Source: Parcubacteria group bacterium (GTDB lineage: Bacteria > Patescibacteriota > Minisyncoccia > Phycocordibacterales > GCA-002724975). Taken from it: a stretch of 7,660 nt of DNA. A program made the position numbers and the translations under genes. Location of the stretch: NCBI GenBank assembly GCA_002724975.1, contig PBQF01000007.1, positions 1 to 7,660 of the forward strand, written 5' to 3'. Every line of letters begins with the position of its first letter. The stretch's first letter is position 1. Shown here piece by piece: positions 1-6,243 of this stretch. The notes below the pieces were generated by a model. That model had not been told where the DNA came from and made no database searches. It saw nothing but the letters and a program-made list of their open reading frames with translations.

Positions 1-117
1 TCACTTCTTATTTTAACTTCGGATTACGGTGGGTCCTCAAATGAAGAATTCTCTTCGACTTTGAGAAACTCCCGTATGAAATTATTAATGACAGCACTGA
101 AATTGTACGGGTGTTGA
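1..117 (+). other. C-terminal coding fragment of unidentified upstream gene (possibly frameshifted)
   Basis: One frame is open from the window edge to a TGA at 115-117 and ends in ..LLMTALKLYGC. A second frame is open from 45 to a TGA at 138-140 and encodes ILFDFEKLPYEIINDS.., which also looks protein-like. I cannot tell which is real; a frameshift between them near 45-55 is possible. I do not recognise the protein. The last part of the first frame (SNEEFSSTLR, then basic and hydrophobic residues, then LYG) loosely recalls the C-terminal tail of the radical SAM fragment that follows (SDEKLSSLR ... ELYG). It could therefore be the tail of another radical SAM paralogue, but this resemblance is weak. 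Confidence 0.3.
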
Positions 118-469
118 GAGAAAGAGATGCGTGAAACTATAAATTTTGCAGCTGAAACAAAACTCCATTCCATACAGATGTTTTGCAATAGCTACTCCAT
201 ATCCTGGGACAGAGCTTTATCAGCAGGCAGAAGAGAAAGGGTTTAATGTAGAGAGACAATTCCCAACAGTTGGACAGGTAAGTATAAACATGAGCACTGT
301 TTCTGATGAAAAATTGAGCAGCCTGAGAACCATCGTCTTCAGAAGGTTTTATTTCAACCCAGTTAGATGTTTGAGACCGTTTATTAGAGTGCCAAGGAAG
401 TTAGTACTGATTAAGAACTTTGTAGAGGTGGTAGGGGTAGCTCTCCTCAGAAAGGAGCTGTACGGATGA
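118..469 (+). pseudogene. Broken 3' end of a radical SAM protein (frameshifted, 5' part missing)
   Basis: The frame from 118 reads EKEMRETINFAAETKLHS. This matches the 'GE..E...ETI.FA..L' helix that ends the barrel of B12-binding radical SAM enzymes, and it aligns with ADTVNFIKEMKLGS of the intact gene downstream. About 15 codons later the similarity moves to the next frame, which reads CFAIATPYPGTELYQQAEEKG and continues as an open frame to the TGA at 467-469. The counterpart in the intact gene is FFSTPYPGTPLYGWAREKN. A single indel between about 163 and 175 explains the switch. In the downstream frame the only start is TTG at 146, preceded by TAA at 140-142. The B12 domain and the CxxxCxxC cluster motif are absent, so any product would be an inactive tail of about 107 residues. 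The stop overlaps the next gene's ATG, suggesting two formerly coupled paralogues. A sequencing or assembly error is the main alternative for the frameshift, but not for the missing 5' part. Confidence 0.7.
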
Positions 470-1884
470 GAGTGTTATTAGTTTATCCACCGGCAAGGGA
501 TGCATCTAAACCACCAATAGGTATTTGCTACTTAGGTAGCTACCTGCGGCAAAAAGGGCATCAGATAGAGGTGTTGGACCTGACCGCTGGACCTCTTTCT
601 GAGGATGAGCTACAAAAGAGAATAGAAGGATTTCATGTTTATGACTGTATAGGAATAAGTGCTATTATAACAGCTTATAATTTTGTAAAGGATTTCTCCG
701 GGAAAGTAAGAAAGAAATTTCCAAACATACCCATTATGGTAGGTAATGCCATCTCAGTTTCCTGCCCCAGGACATTGTTGGAAAACTCGGCAGTTGATGT
801 AATAGTAGTTGATGAAGGGGAATTGACTGTAGCAGAGGTAGTTGAGAATATTAAGGAACGCAAGAATTTTATTAATATAAAAGGTCTTTGGTTTAAGGAT
901 GAAGAAGGTAATATCCATAGAACACCTTCCAGGGAAAGAATAAAAGATATAGATTCTTTACCTCGTCCCGCCTGGGACTTAATAAATATGTCTGTATATA
1001 TAAAGCATTCTAGCGCATATCTTGATCGGGGTATACGAACAGGATGGATTTCGGCAGTCAGGGGATGTCCCTTCCGTTGTGAATATTGTTCAAGAAGCTT
1101 TGGTAATAAGGTTGTTAATCGTACAGCCAATAGTATGGTCGATGAGATTCTTGAATTCAATAGATTATTCAAAAGCACACATTTTCAGATGTTAGCAGAT
1201 CTATTTATGGCAAACCCAAAGATGGTAAAATCTTTTGCAAGATGTTTGATAGAACGGAAAGTAGATATTACCTGGGAATGTACCGGTAGGGTAGATCTTG
1301 TTGATGAGGAATTGCTGCTATTAATGAGACAGTCTAATTGTATCTCTGTAAGTTATGGAATAGAATCAGGAAGCCAGAAGATTTTGGATAACATGGATAA
1401 ACGTGTCACTGTTGAGCAGGCAAAGAGGGCTATAGAGCTGACACGTAAAGTAGACCTCAAATTGAAAACTCCATTTATGTTCGGTTATGTTGGGGAGGAT
1501 AGAGAAAGTATTGCTGATACAGTAAATTTTATAAAAGAGATGAAGTTGGGAAGCACGGTGCTCTTTTTTAGCACGCCATATCCAGGAACTCCTTTATATG
1601 GCTGGGCTAGAGAGAAAAACAGAATAAAGTATGATGAAGATACTTATCTTTCCCTTTTAGGAAATAACGCAGATAAATTCTTAGTGAATTTAACTGATTT
1701 TTCAGACGAAGAATTACTAAAGCTAAAGAGTGATACGGAGCTAAAGCTTAGAAGAATATTGCCATTTAAAGTTAAGGTAGAAAAGTATGTAATAAAGAGG
1801 GCCCATCATATAAAGGCCAGGATTGTACAATTAGGATTTATAGGGACAGTGAAAAAAATTGTAACAAAGATTATGTGTTTGTAG
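466..1884 (+). CDS. B12-binding-domain radical SAM protein
   Basis: Residues 1 to about 140 form a Rossmann-like cobalamin-binding domain: MRVLLVYPP start, GICYLGSYLRQKGH helix, and VDVIVVDEGELTVAEVV in place of the usual 'D.VV.GEGE.T'. The usual 'GG.H' element reads GNAI here. The radical SAM core begins at about residue 190 and carries the [4Fe-4S]/SAM motif C201-PFR-C205-EY-C208. GIESGSQKILDNMDK and STPYPGTPLY are further family signatures. The product is a 472-residue cytosolic enzyme, normal length for the BchE-like class B family, which includes methylases and other carbon-skeleton modifying enzymes. The substrate cannot be read from the sequence. A good Shine-Dalgarno (AAAGGAG, 451-457) lies 8 bases before the ATG, which overlaps the stop of the broken paralogue. 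From context, modification of a lipid or sugar of the envelope is plausible, but that is inference. Confidence 0.9.
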   Translation: MRVLLVYPPARDASKPPIGICYLGSYLRQKGHQIEVLDLTAGPLSEDELQKRIEGFHVYDCIGISAIITAYNFVKDFSGKVRKKFPNIPIMVGNAISVSCPRTLLENSAVDVIVVDEGELTVAEVVENIKERKNFINIKGLWFKDEEGNIHRTPSRERIKDIDSLPRPAWDLINMSVYIKHSSAYLDRGIRTGWISAVRGCPFRCEYCSRSFGNKVVNRTANSMVDEILEFNRLFKSTHFQMLADLFMANPKMVKSFARCLIERKVDITWECTGRVDLVDEELLLLMRQSNCISVSYGIESGSQKILDNMDKRVTVEQAKRAIELTRKVDLKLKTPFMFGYVGEDRESIADTVNFIKEMKLGSTVLFFSTPYPGTPLYGWAREKNRIKYDEDTYLSLLGNNADKFLVNLTDFSDEELLKLKSDTELKLRRILPFKVKVEKYVIKRAHHIKARIVQLGFIGTVKKIVTKIMCL

Positions 1885-1897
1885 ATGTTCTAGTAAA

Positions 1898-1933
1898 TAT
1901 GAGTAGGGAATGGATTACTTATAAATACTCATA
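1898..1933. repeat. 8-bp inverted repeat upstream of the ribB-like gene
   Basis: TATGAGTA (1898-1905) and TACTCATA (1926-1933) are perfect reverse complements separated by 20 bases. No T-run follows, so it is not a convincing terminator. It lies 52 bases before the TTG start, in an AT-rich stretch with a TATAAA at 1920-1925 that could serve as a -10 box. It may be an operator or an RNA stem. The conserved FMN-riboswitch blocks often found before riboflavin genes are not visible here. Confidence 0.3.
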
Positions 1934-1970
1934 GTTAGTTATTTATATGGGTTAAATTTTTTGTATGAAA

Positions 1971-1977
1971 GGGAGGT
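1971..1977 (+). promoter_or_regulatory. Strong Shine-Dalgarno that fixes the TTG start of the ribB-like gene
   Basis: GGGAGGT is nearly fully complementary to the 16S rRNA tail and lies 8 bases before the TTG at 1986. The first in-frame ATG (2004) is 26 bases away and has no comparable site, so TTG is preferred. Confidence 0.7.
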
Positions 1978-1985
1978 AAATATCA

Positions 1986-2627
1986 TTGGCAAATAGTGAG
2001 GATATGCAATTTCATAGCGTTGAAGAAGCAATTGAGGATATTAGGAACAACAAGATTGTTATAGTGCTGGATAGTATTAAGAGAGAGAATGAGGGTGACT
2101 TTATTTGCGCGGGAGCAAAAGTAACACCAGAAATGATTAATTTTATGGTGACACATGCAAGGGGTGCATTTATTGCAGCTTTTTGTGAGCGTGGCAGATG
2201 TGAGGAACTGGGTATCCCTTCCCAGAGAACATCCGGGGAAAATACGGAGGCTAATAAAACACGAATGATGGTTTCGGTCGATGCCGCTGCCGGTGGTTCG
2301 GGCAGTTCAACCGGAGACAGGTCGTTAACTATGAACATATTAGCAAAGCCGGGAGCAGTATCAGATGAGTTGCGAAAGCCGGGGCATGTTATACCTATTG
2401 AGGCCGTCTCAGGTGGAATCCTTGAAAGACAAGGGCATACCGAAGCTGGGGTAGAATTAGTTAAGCTGGCAGGGATTAAACCCGCAGTTGCGGTTGACCT
2501 TGAGATACTTGATCAGGATGGAAACATGGCATCACGAGAGTATCTATTTCAAATGGCAATGGACTTTGGATTAAAGATAATAAACATTGATCAGATAATT
2601 GCCTTTGTAAAGGAAAAAACAGGATGA
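1986..2627 (+). CDS. RibB-like 3,4-dihydroxy-2-butanone-4-phosphate synthase, divergent active site
   Basis: The family converts ribulose 5-phosphate to L-3,4-dihydroxy-2-butanone 4-phosphate plus formate for riboflavin synthesis. The 213 residues match a stand-alone RibB, with no fused RibA domain. Family landmarks are present in order: the metal/substrate loop RENEGD (33-38), VTPEMINFM, HARG (57-60), KPGHV (131-135), GGILERQGHTEA (143-154), LAGIKPA and the late Glu (E173) of LEILDQDG. Several usual positions differ. The acidic 'DDED' before RENEGD is DSIK (29-32). The cysteine three residues after HARG is Ile63. The 'HGTAFTVS' segment is NKTRMMVS. The 'TTGISA.DR' loop is GSGSSTGDR, one residue shorter. 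Its stop overlaps the start of the nucleotidyltransferase gene (ATGA), and no other riboflavin gene is in the window. Fold membership is near certain. The exact reaction is open: ordinary RibB, or a paralogue specialised for the envelope locus. The symbol is therefore left empty. Confidence 0.85.
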   Translation: MANSEDMQFHSVEEAIEDIRNNKIVIVLDSIKRENEGDFICAGAKVTPEMINFMVTHARGAFIAAFCERGRCEELGIPSQRTSGENTEANKTRMMVSVDAAAGGSGSSTGDRSLTMNILAKPGAVSDELRKPGHVIPIEAVSGGILERQGHTEAGVELVKLAGIKPAVAVDLEILDQDGNMASREYLFQMAMDFGLKIINIDQIIAFVKEKTG

Positions 2628-3349
2628 AGGCCATCATAACTGCGGCGGGGATGGGCAGCAGATTGGGAAAGGCTACAGAGAGAAATAACAAATGTCTACT
2701 GAAAATTGATGGCAAATGCCTGGTAGAAATCTCCGTTGATATTTTACATAAGCATGGCATTAGAGATATAGTCGTCACCACGGGGCATTGTTATGACAAG
2801 GTCGAAACGGTACTGAAAGGTAAGGCAACTTTTGTATATAACCCCTTTTATCAGGTGTCTGGGATATTGCCATCAGTATGGTTGAGTAGATTCCACGTAG
2901 AGAATGACGGTTTCATTTTTATTACGGGTGATTCCTTATACCATCCCGATATCCTGAAAGAGTGTATTGGGAAGGAGGGTGATATAGTTGTCTGCGTAGA
3001 GAAAAAGAAATGTGATGAAGAAGATTCCAAGGTTATTATAAAAAATAACATGGTTGTAAAGATGGGTAAGAATATAGAACTGGAGAAAGCAACAGGTGAA
3101 TTTACAGGAATTCTGAAGATAGATAAGATGGCCACTAAGAAAATGTTTGATACAATCGAAAAGGTGTTAAAGCAGGGCAGACTGAATGCATATTTGACTG
3201 ATGTTTTAATGGAATTGAAAAAGGAGGGATTCCCGCTTACCCTTGCGTACTCAAACCCCCATCCCAGGATAGAGATTGATTATCCTGAGGATTTAGAGGA
3301 AGCAAAGGGTATCTTTAAGGATAGCATAAAACTACTATTATACAGATAA
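2624..3349 (+). CDS. LicC-like sugar/alcohol-phosphate nucleotidyltransferase (probably CTP-dependent)
   Basis: This is a 241-residue single-domain NTP transferase with a Rossmann-like fold. The N-terminal nucleotide-binding signature is AAGMGSRLG (7-15), followed by K23 in NNKCLLKIDGK where most relatives have 'PK.LL.I.GK'. The metal-binding pair is G102-D103 in FITGDS and D219 in EIDYPEDLEEA. The segment NPFYQVSGILPSVWL (73-87) corresponds to the 'NPFY..SNN..SLWLA' stretch of phosphocholine/inositol-phosphate cytidylyltransferases. The Asn-Asn there is replaced by Gly-Ile, so the substrate may differ. The family joins NTP and a phosphorylated alcohol or sugar, releasing pyrophosphate. CTP is suggested by a CDP-alcohol phosphotransferase-like gene two genes downstream. 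The ATG overlaps the stop of the RibB-like gene, and AAAGGA (2609-2614) is 9 bases upstream. The coupling suggests that the RibB-like product, or a derivative of it, is what gets activated; that last step is inference. Confidence 0.8.
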   Translation: MKAIITAAGMGSRLGKATERNNKCLLKIDGKCLVEISVDILHKHGIRDIVVTTGHCYDKVETVLKGKATFVYNPFYQVSGILPSVWLSRFHVENDGFIFITGDSLYHPDILKECIGKEGDIVVCVEKKKCDEEDSKVIIKNNMVVKMGKNIELEKATGEFTGILKIDKMATKKMFDTIEKVLKQGRLNAYLTDVLMELKKEGFPLTLAYSNPHPRIEIDYPEDLEEAKGIFKDSIKLLLYR

Positions 3350-3459
3350 ATATGCCAAGAGTTGAAGAATACGGTCAGACGTAGAAAAGAGTGTTAATGT
3401 TTTCCAGAAATAAATCTGAGTAAATAAGTGAAATTTGCCGTGAATATAAGAGGCTGCTT

Positions 3460-4953
3460 ATGACGCAAAAACGTATTATAAATGATACTATTACATACTC
3501 TAGTGCCAGTTATGTTGCTATAGCTATAGGCTTTTTTGTGAGCGTGTTTTCTAAGAAATTCTTAGGTGTTAGCGGGGCCGGGTACTGGGCAATTATGACT
3601 ATGGTTTTAACATATGGGATGTACGTAGGCCTGGGTGTAAATAATGCGCTTCTTCGAGAAATACCTCAATGTATCGGGGCAAAGGAAGTTGGGAAGGCCA
3701 AGCGGTTAGAGGATGCTACATTTTCATATCTTATAGTTGCAGGTGTAACAGGTGCTATTGTAATATGGCTGCTTTCATTCTTCATGTTTACAGATCCTTT
3801 ATTGAGGACTTGCGTGAAGATCATTGCAGTATTGGTTATTGTGTCACAATTATATAACCTGATTCTCAATATTTTAAGGGCAAGGAAGCAAATTTCTGTG
3901 TTGAGTAAAGTGGTTATTAGTAATGCTTTATTAATTTCAATGCTTGCACTACCAGGTGCATACTTTTTTGGCATAAAAGGATTTGCTTCAGGGATGGTAA
4001 TGGCTAACGTCTTGTCCTTTTATTTTGCAAAAAGATGGGCGGATATTAAATTTACTATTAACCTTGATTGGACTCAAATATGGTATCTGATTAAAATAGG
4101 TTGTGCAGTGCTTTTGGCGAATATACTCTTTCGTACATTCCTTAACGTTGACAAAATAATGATTTGTAAGATGATAGGAATCGAACAGTTGGGTTTTTAC
4201 ACAATAGGCATTATGGTAGTTCAACAGATTGGTGTGTTGCCAAGATTGTTTCATACGGTAATTTTTCCGCATATGCAGGAGAAATATGGTGCAACAAAAG
4301 ATGTTATGGATGTAAAAAATATGATATTGCAGCCAACATATTATATAAGTCGCCTGATGCCAATCTTCATAGGTGTTATTATTTTTCTGACTCAACCATT
4401 AGTTCTTTTGTTGTTGCCTCAATTTAAGGAAGGTCTTGATGTTATGAAGATTTTAGTTCTTGGTTATTTCTTTATGGCTGTGAATCAAATGTCTTCGGCA
4501 TTATTATTTACAATTGATAAACAAAGATTACTAATACCACTTTACGGGATTATGGTTGCCGTATGCATAGGTTTAAATTATTTGTTTATCAAAATGGGTT
4601 TGGGAATAATTGGTGTTGCCTTAGGTACGTCTATATCGTATTTTTTATTCTTTTTAATAGTATTTACTTTTGCATCAAGTCACATTATGGAGTGGCGTAA
4701 TATTATAAGATTTTATTTTGAGATAATGGTATTTTATATTTATTTTTTGATAAATATTTTATGGATAGATGCAATCTTGAACTTTCCTGATCCAATTTTA
4801 ACGTCTCTTACAAAGATATCTTGTTTTCTTCTGGTGTGCATCCCTGTTTTAATTAATGTTCAACGCAGAGAGAAAGTTTTTACATTAATTTATGATGTTT
4901 TGAGATCTAAAATTTATTCATTTAGATTTAAGGGTGATGTTACCGCAAAATAG
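3460..4953 (+). CDS. Wzx/MATE-type polysaccharide or lipid-linked oligosaccharide flippase
   Basis: The product is a 497-residue integral membrane protein with about 12-14 hydrophobic helices and short charged loops, the normal size and layout for O-antigen/teichoic acid type flippases of the MOP superfamily. The N-terminus has the usual form for this family: a short basic start, a helix, then SVFSKKFLGVSGAGYWAI, then GMYVGLGVNNALLREIP (compare 'YG..LG....L.R..A'). A central NVDKIMICKMIGIEQLGFYTIG matches the repeated 'D...I....G...LG.Y....' element that opens the second half. The start is ATG at 3460 with AAGAGG (3448-3453) 6 bases upstream. The family moves undecaprenyl- or lipid-linked glycans from the inner to the outer face of the cytoplasmic membrane. 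Its place between the nucleotidyltransferase and the CDP-alcohol enzyme suggests that it exports the product made here. The substrate cannot be predicted from the sequence. Confidence 0.85.
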   Translation: MTQKRIINDTITYSSASYVAIAIGFFVSVFSKKFLGVSGAGYWAIMTMVLTYGMYVGLGVNNALLREIPQCIGAKEVGKAKRLEDATFSYLIVAGVTGAIVIWLLSFFMFTDPLLRTCVKIIAVLVIVSQLYNLILNILRARKQISVLSKVVISNALLISMLALPGAYFFGIKGFASGMVMANVLSFYFAKRWADIKFTINLDWTQIWYLIKIGCAVLLANILFRTFLNVDKIMICKMIGIEQLGFYTIGIMVVQQIGVLPRLFHTVIFPHMQEKYGATKDVMDVKNMILQPTYYISRLMPIFIGVIIFLTQPLVLLLLPQFKEGLDVMKILVLGYFFMAVNQMSSALLFTIDKQRLLIPLYGIMVAVCIGLNYLFIKMGLGIIGVALGTSISYFLFFLIVFTFASSHIMEWRNIIRFYFEIMVFYIYFLINILWIDAILNFPDPILTSLTKISCFLLVCIPVLINVQRREKVFTLIYDVLRSKIYSFRFKGDVTAK

Positions 4954-5193
4954 AATTAGTAAATAGGAGCAAATGAGGCAAGAGATTATACTCTTGAAAC
5001 TGATGCTGGTAGTCCTGATGATGCGAAGAATATCCAGGATGGAATATTTGTTATCCCTTGATAGCGCGTAACTAAAGTTATCGACATTTACAAGACAAAC
5101 TCTCTGGTTTCGAGTTAATGGGAATTTGATAATCTAAGTTTTTTTTGCGATAAGCTTTAGATATCCAAGTTTAATATTTTACAAAGATATTTC
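4954..5193. other. Gap with a possible coding remnant or small ORF
   Basis: Two overlapping frames are open. Frame A, 4963-5061, follows a stop and encodes 32 residues including ARDYTLETDAG and DAKNIQDGIFVIP, a composition typical of real protein, but it has no normal start. I read it as a possible remnant of a lost gene, which I do not recognise. Frame B, 4973-5071, begins at an ATG three bases after AGGAG (4965-4969) and encodes a 32-residue, Met/Leu/Arg-rich peptide (MRQEIILLKLMLVVLMMRRI..). The ribosome-site spacing is short, and its unusual composition suggests a shadow of frame A. Downstream of 5072 no coding signal is seen. Confidence 0.35.
5126..5154 (+). promoter_or_regulatory. Possible sigma70-type promoter for the CDP-alcohol gene
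   Basis: TTGATA (5126-5131) and GATAAG (5149-5154) are spaced by 17 bases and match 5/6 and 4/6 of the -35 and -10 consensus. This would leave a leader of about 30 bases before the TTG start. A run of eight T (5139-5146) lies in the spacer. ATCTAA (5132-5137) and TTAGAT (5157-5162) form a weak inverted repeat around it. In AT-rich DNA such matches are common. Confidence 0.3.
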
Positions 5194-6021
5194 TTGACAG
5201 GCGAAGATTTGACGAAATCTATAGATGAGTTAAAGAGGATTTGTTTTAAGGGTAACTATGAGAAACTCCCAGTTTACCCGCGTTATGTTACGCACAAGAT
5301 ATCCATCCGGATTGTTAGACTGCTCTTGCATACCAGTATTACACCAAACCAGATAACTCTATTCTCAATAGTCGCTGGTATGACTTCTTGCATATTGCTG
5401 GCTACCGCTATACCGATTTATTTTTTTATAGGAGCATTGATTCTGGAGCTATATTATGTCATAGATGCTGTCGATGGACAGCTGGCAAGGTATAAGAAAC
5501 TAAGTAGTATGACAGGTGGATATTTTGACTATGTTTCAAATTATTTAGTACATCCATGTGTTTTCTTTTGTATTGGTCTGGGGATTTTAAGATGCAGTGG
5601 AAATATTCTTCCAATAGTATTTGCATTCTCAGCATCCGTGTCAGTTACGCTTATAAGTGTTTTCTCGGAATGCAAATATAACGTCTTTGTTTCTGCTATA
5701 AAAAAGGCATCTTCGGTTAAAGTAAAGAAGATTGATGGTGGGGAAAAGAGTGAGGTAAGGTTGTCAGCTCCACGATATCTATTCTCATTGCTTCATAAGT
5801 TGTGTACGTATCCTACTATAATGAATGGTATAGTCTTAGTGGCAGTCTTTAATTTATTCGTACCGGACTTTAAAATAGCGACTTTTGAATTTAGCCTGCC
5901 TTACATACTCGTAATCTTTTATGGTCTCAGTTGCCCGCTGGTCTTCTTTGCGAAACTGGCATATTTCATTAGGACAAGGGGTATGGAAAAAGAATTTTCT
6001 GATACATTTGATGTATGCTGA
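5194..6021 (+). CDS. CDP-alcohol phosphatidyltransferase-like membrane protein, last motif Asp replaced by Asn
   Basis: The 275-residue protein belongs to the family that transfers a phospho-alcohol from CDP-alcohol to an acceptor hydroxyl, or a phosphatidyl group from CDP-diacylglycerol to an alcohol, at the cytoplasmic membrane. A soluble N-terminal segment (SIDELKRIC..NYEKLPVYPRYVTHKISI) leads into ITPNQIT and the first helices. The signature D-xx-DG-xx-AR-x8-G-xxx-D-xxx-D is present as D91, D94-G95, A98-R99, G108 and D112, but the final Asp is Asn116 (AAT at 5539-5541). That Asp is the proposed catalytic base in characterised members. Further membrane segments follow (about 120-160 and 200-265), with a basic loop between them (IKKASSVKVKKIDGG). 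The start is uncertain: TTG at 5194 has only a weak ribosome site, and TTG at 5209 has a partial AGG 7 bases upstream. From context it may attach the CDP-activated head group made upstream. Confidence 0.8.
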   Translation: MTGEDLTKSIDELKRICFKGNYEKLPVYPRYVTHKISIRIVRLLLHTSITPNQITLFSIVAGMTSCILLATAIPIYFFIGALILELYYVIDAVDGQLARYKKLSSMTGGYFDYVSNYLVHPCVFFCIGLGILRCSGNILPIVFAFSASVSVTLISVFSECKYNVFVSAIKKASSVKVKKIDGGEKSEVRLSAPRYLFSLLHKLCTYPTIMNGIVLVAVFNLFVPDFKIATFEFSLPYILVIFYGLSCPLVFFAKLAYFIRTRGMEKEFSDTFDVC

Positions 6022-6243
6022 AAGACTTTCAGGCCCCGTTAGCTTGGTAATGTATTTATAACTGGCAACCATAAAAGTTCGTTACCTATACTTGAGAATT
6101 TAATGATAATTCTTATCCATAGAAAACGATTTCAGCTTGTGATGTGTGATACCACTATCGAGATATCTCCTTTTGTGTTGTTCCTCAGGAGAGACTAATA
6201 TTTAAATATTTGTGAGTATAGCAAAAAAGTACCAGGCAAAAGC
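6022..6243. other. Non-coding gap before the glycosyltransferase gene
   Basis: No convincing gene is seen on either strand. The gap holds the Fur-box-like sequence listed separately and a perfect 14-bp AT palindrome, AATATTTAAATATT (6197-6210). A weak promoter match (TTGTGT 6174-6179, 16 bases, TAATAT 6196-6201) overlaps the palindrome. No T-rich terminator hairpin is seen after the preceding gene. The glycosyltransferase may therefore have its own promoter. Confidence 0.4.
6099..6117 (+). promoter_or_regulatory. Fur-box-like sequence
   Basis: The 19 bases TTTAATGATAATTCTTATC match the classical Fur consensus GATAATGATAATCATTATC at 15 of 19 positions, including the whole core TAATGATAAT. It also contains the inner inverted repeat AATT/AATT centred on TAATGAT. 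It lies 127 bases before the next start codon. An AT-rich background raises the chance of a random match. Confidence 0.35.

Noticed and set aside
62..73. 12-base match TGAGAAACTCCC shared with 5259-5270, encoding EKLP in both places
   Set aside because: One or two such 12-base matches are expected by chance in a window of this size, and the flanking residues do not align.
675..1178. Long open frame on the - strand inside the radical SAM gene
   Set aside because: It is antisense to a well-supported gene and its translation shows no recognisable domain. The same holds for the - strand frames at 2012-2338, 2476-2781, 2851-3135, 3666-3974 and 3988-4395.
3350..3459. Small peptide frame from GTG 3428 whose stop overlaps the flippase start
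   Set aside because: It is only 11 codons with no ribosome site; nothing marks it as a leader peptide.
3669..3857. 62-residue + strand frame inside the flippase gene
   Set aside because: It overlaps a continuous, membrane-typical frame and is rich in Cys and Tyr, as expected for a shifted reading of it.
5132..5162. Possible terminator with a run of eight T
   Set aside because: The T-run lies in the loop of a weak 6-bp inverted repeat instead of after a GC-rich stem, so it does not have terminator form.
5854..6072. 72-residue - strand frame over the end of the CDP-alcohol gene
   Set aside because: It is mostly antisense to the conserved gene, with no family motif.
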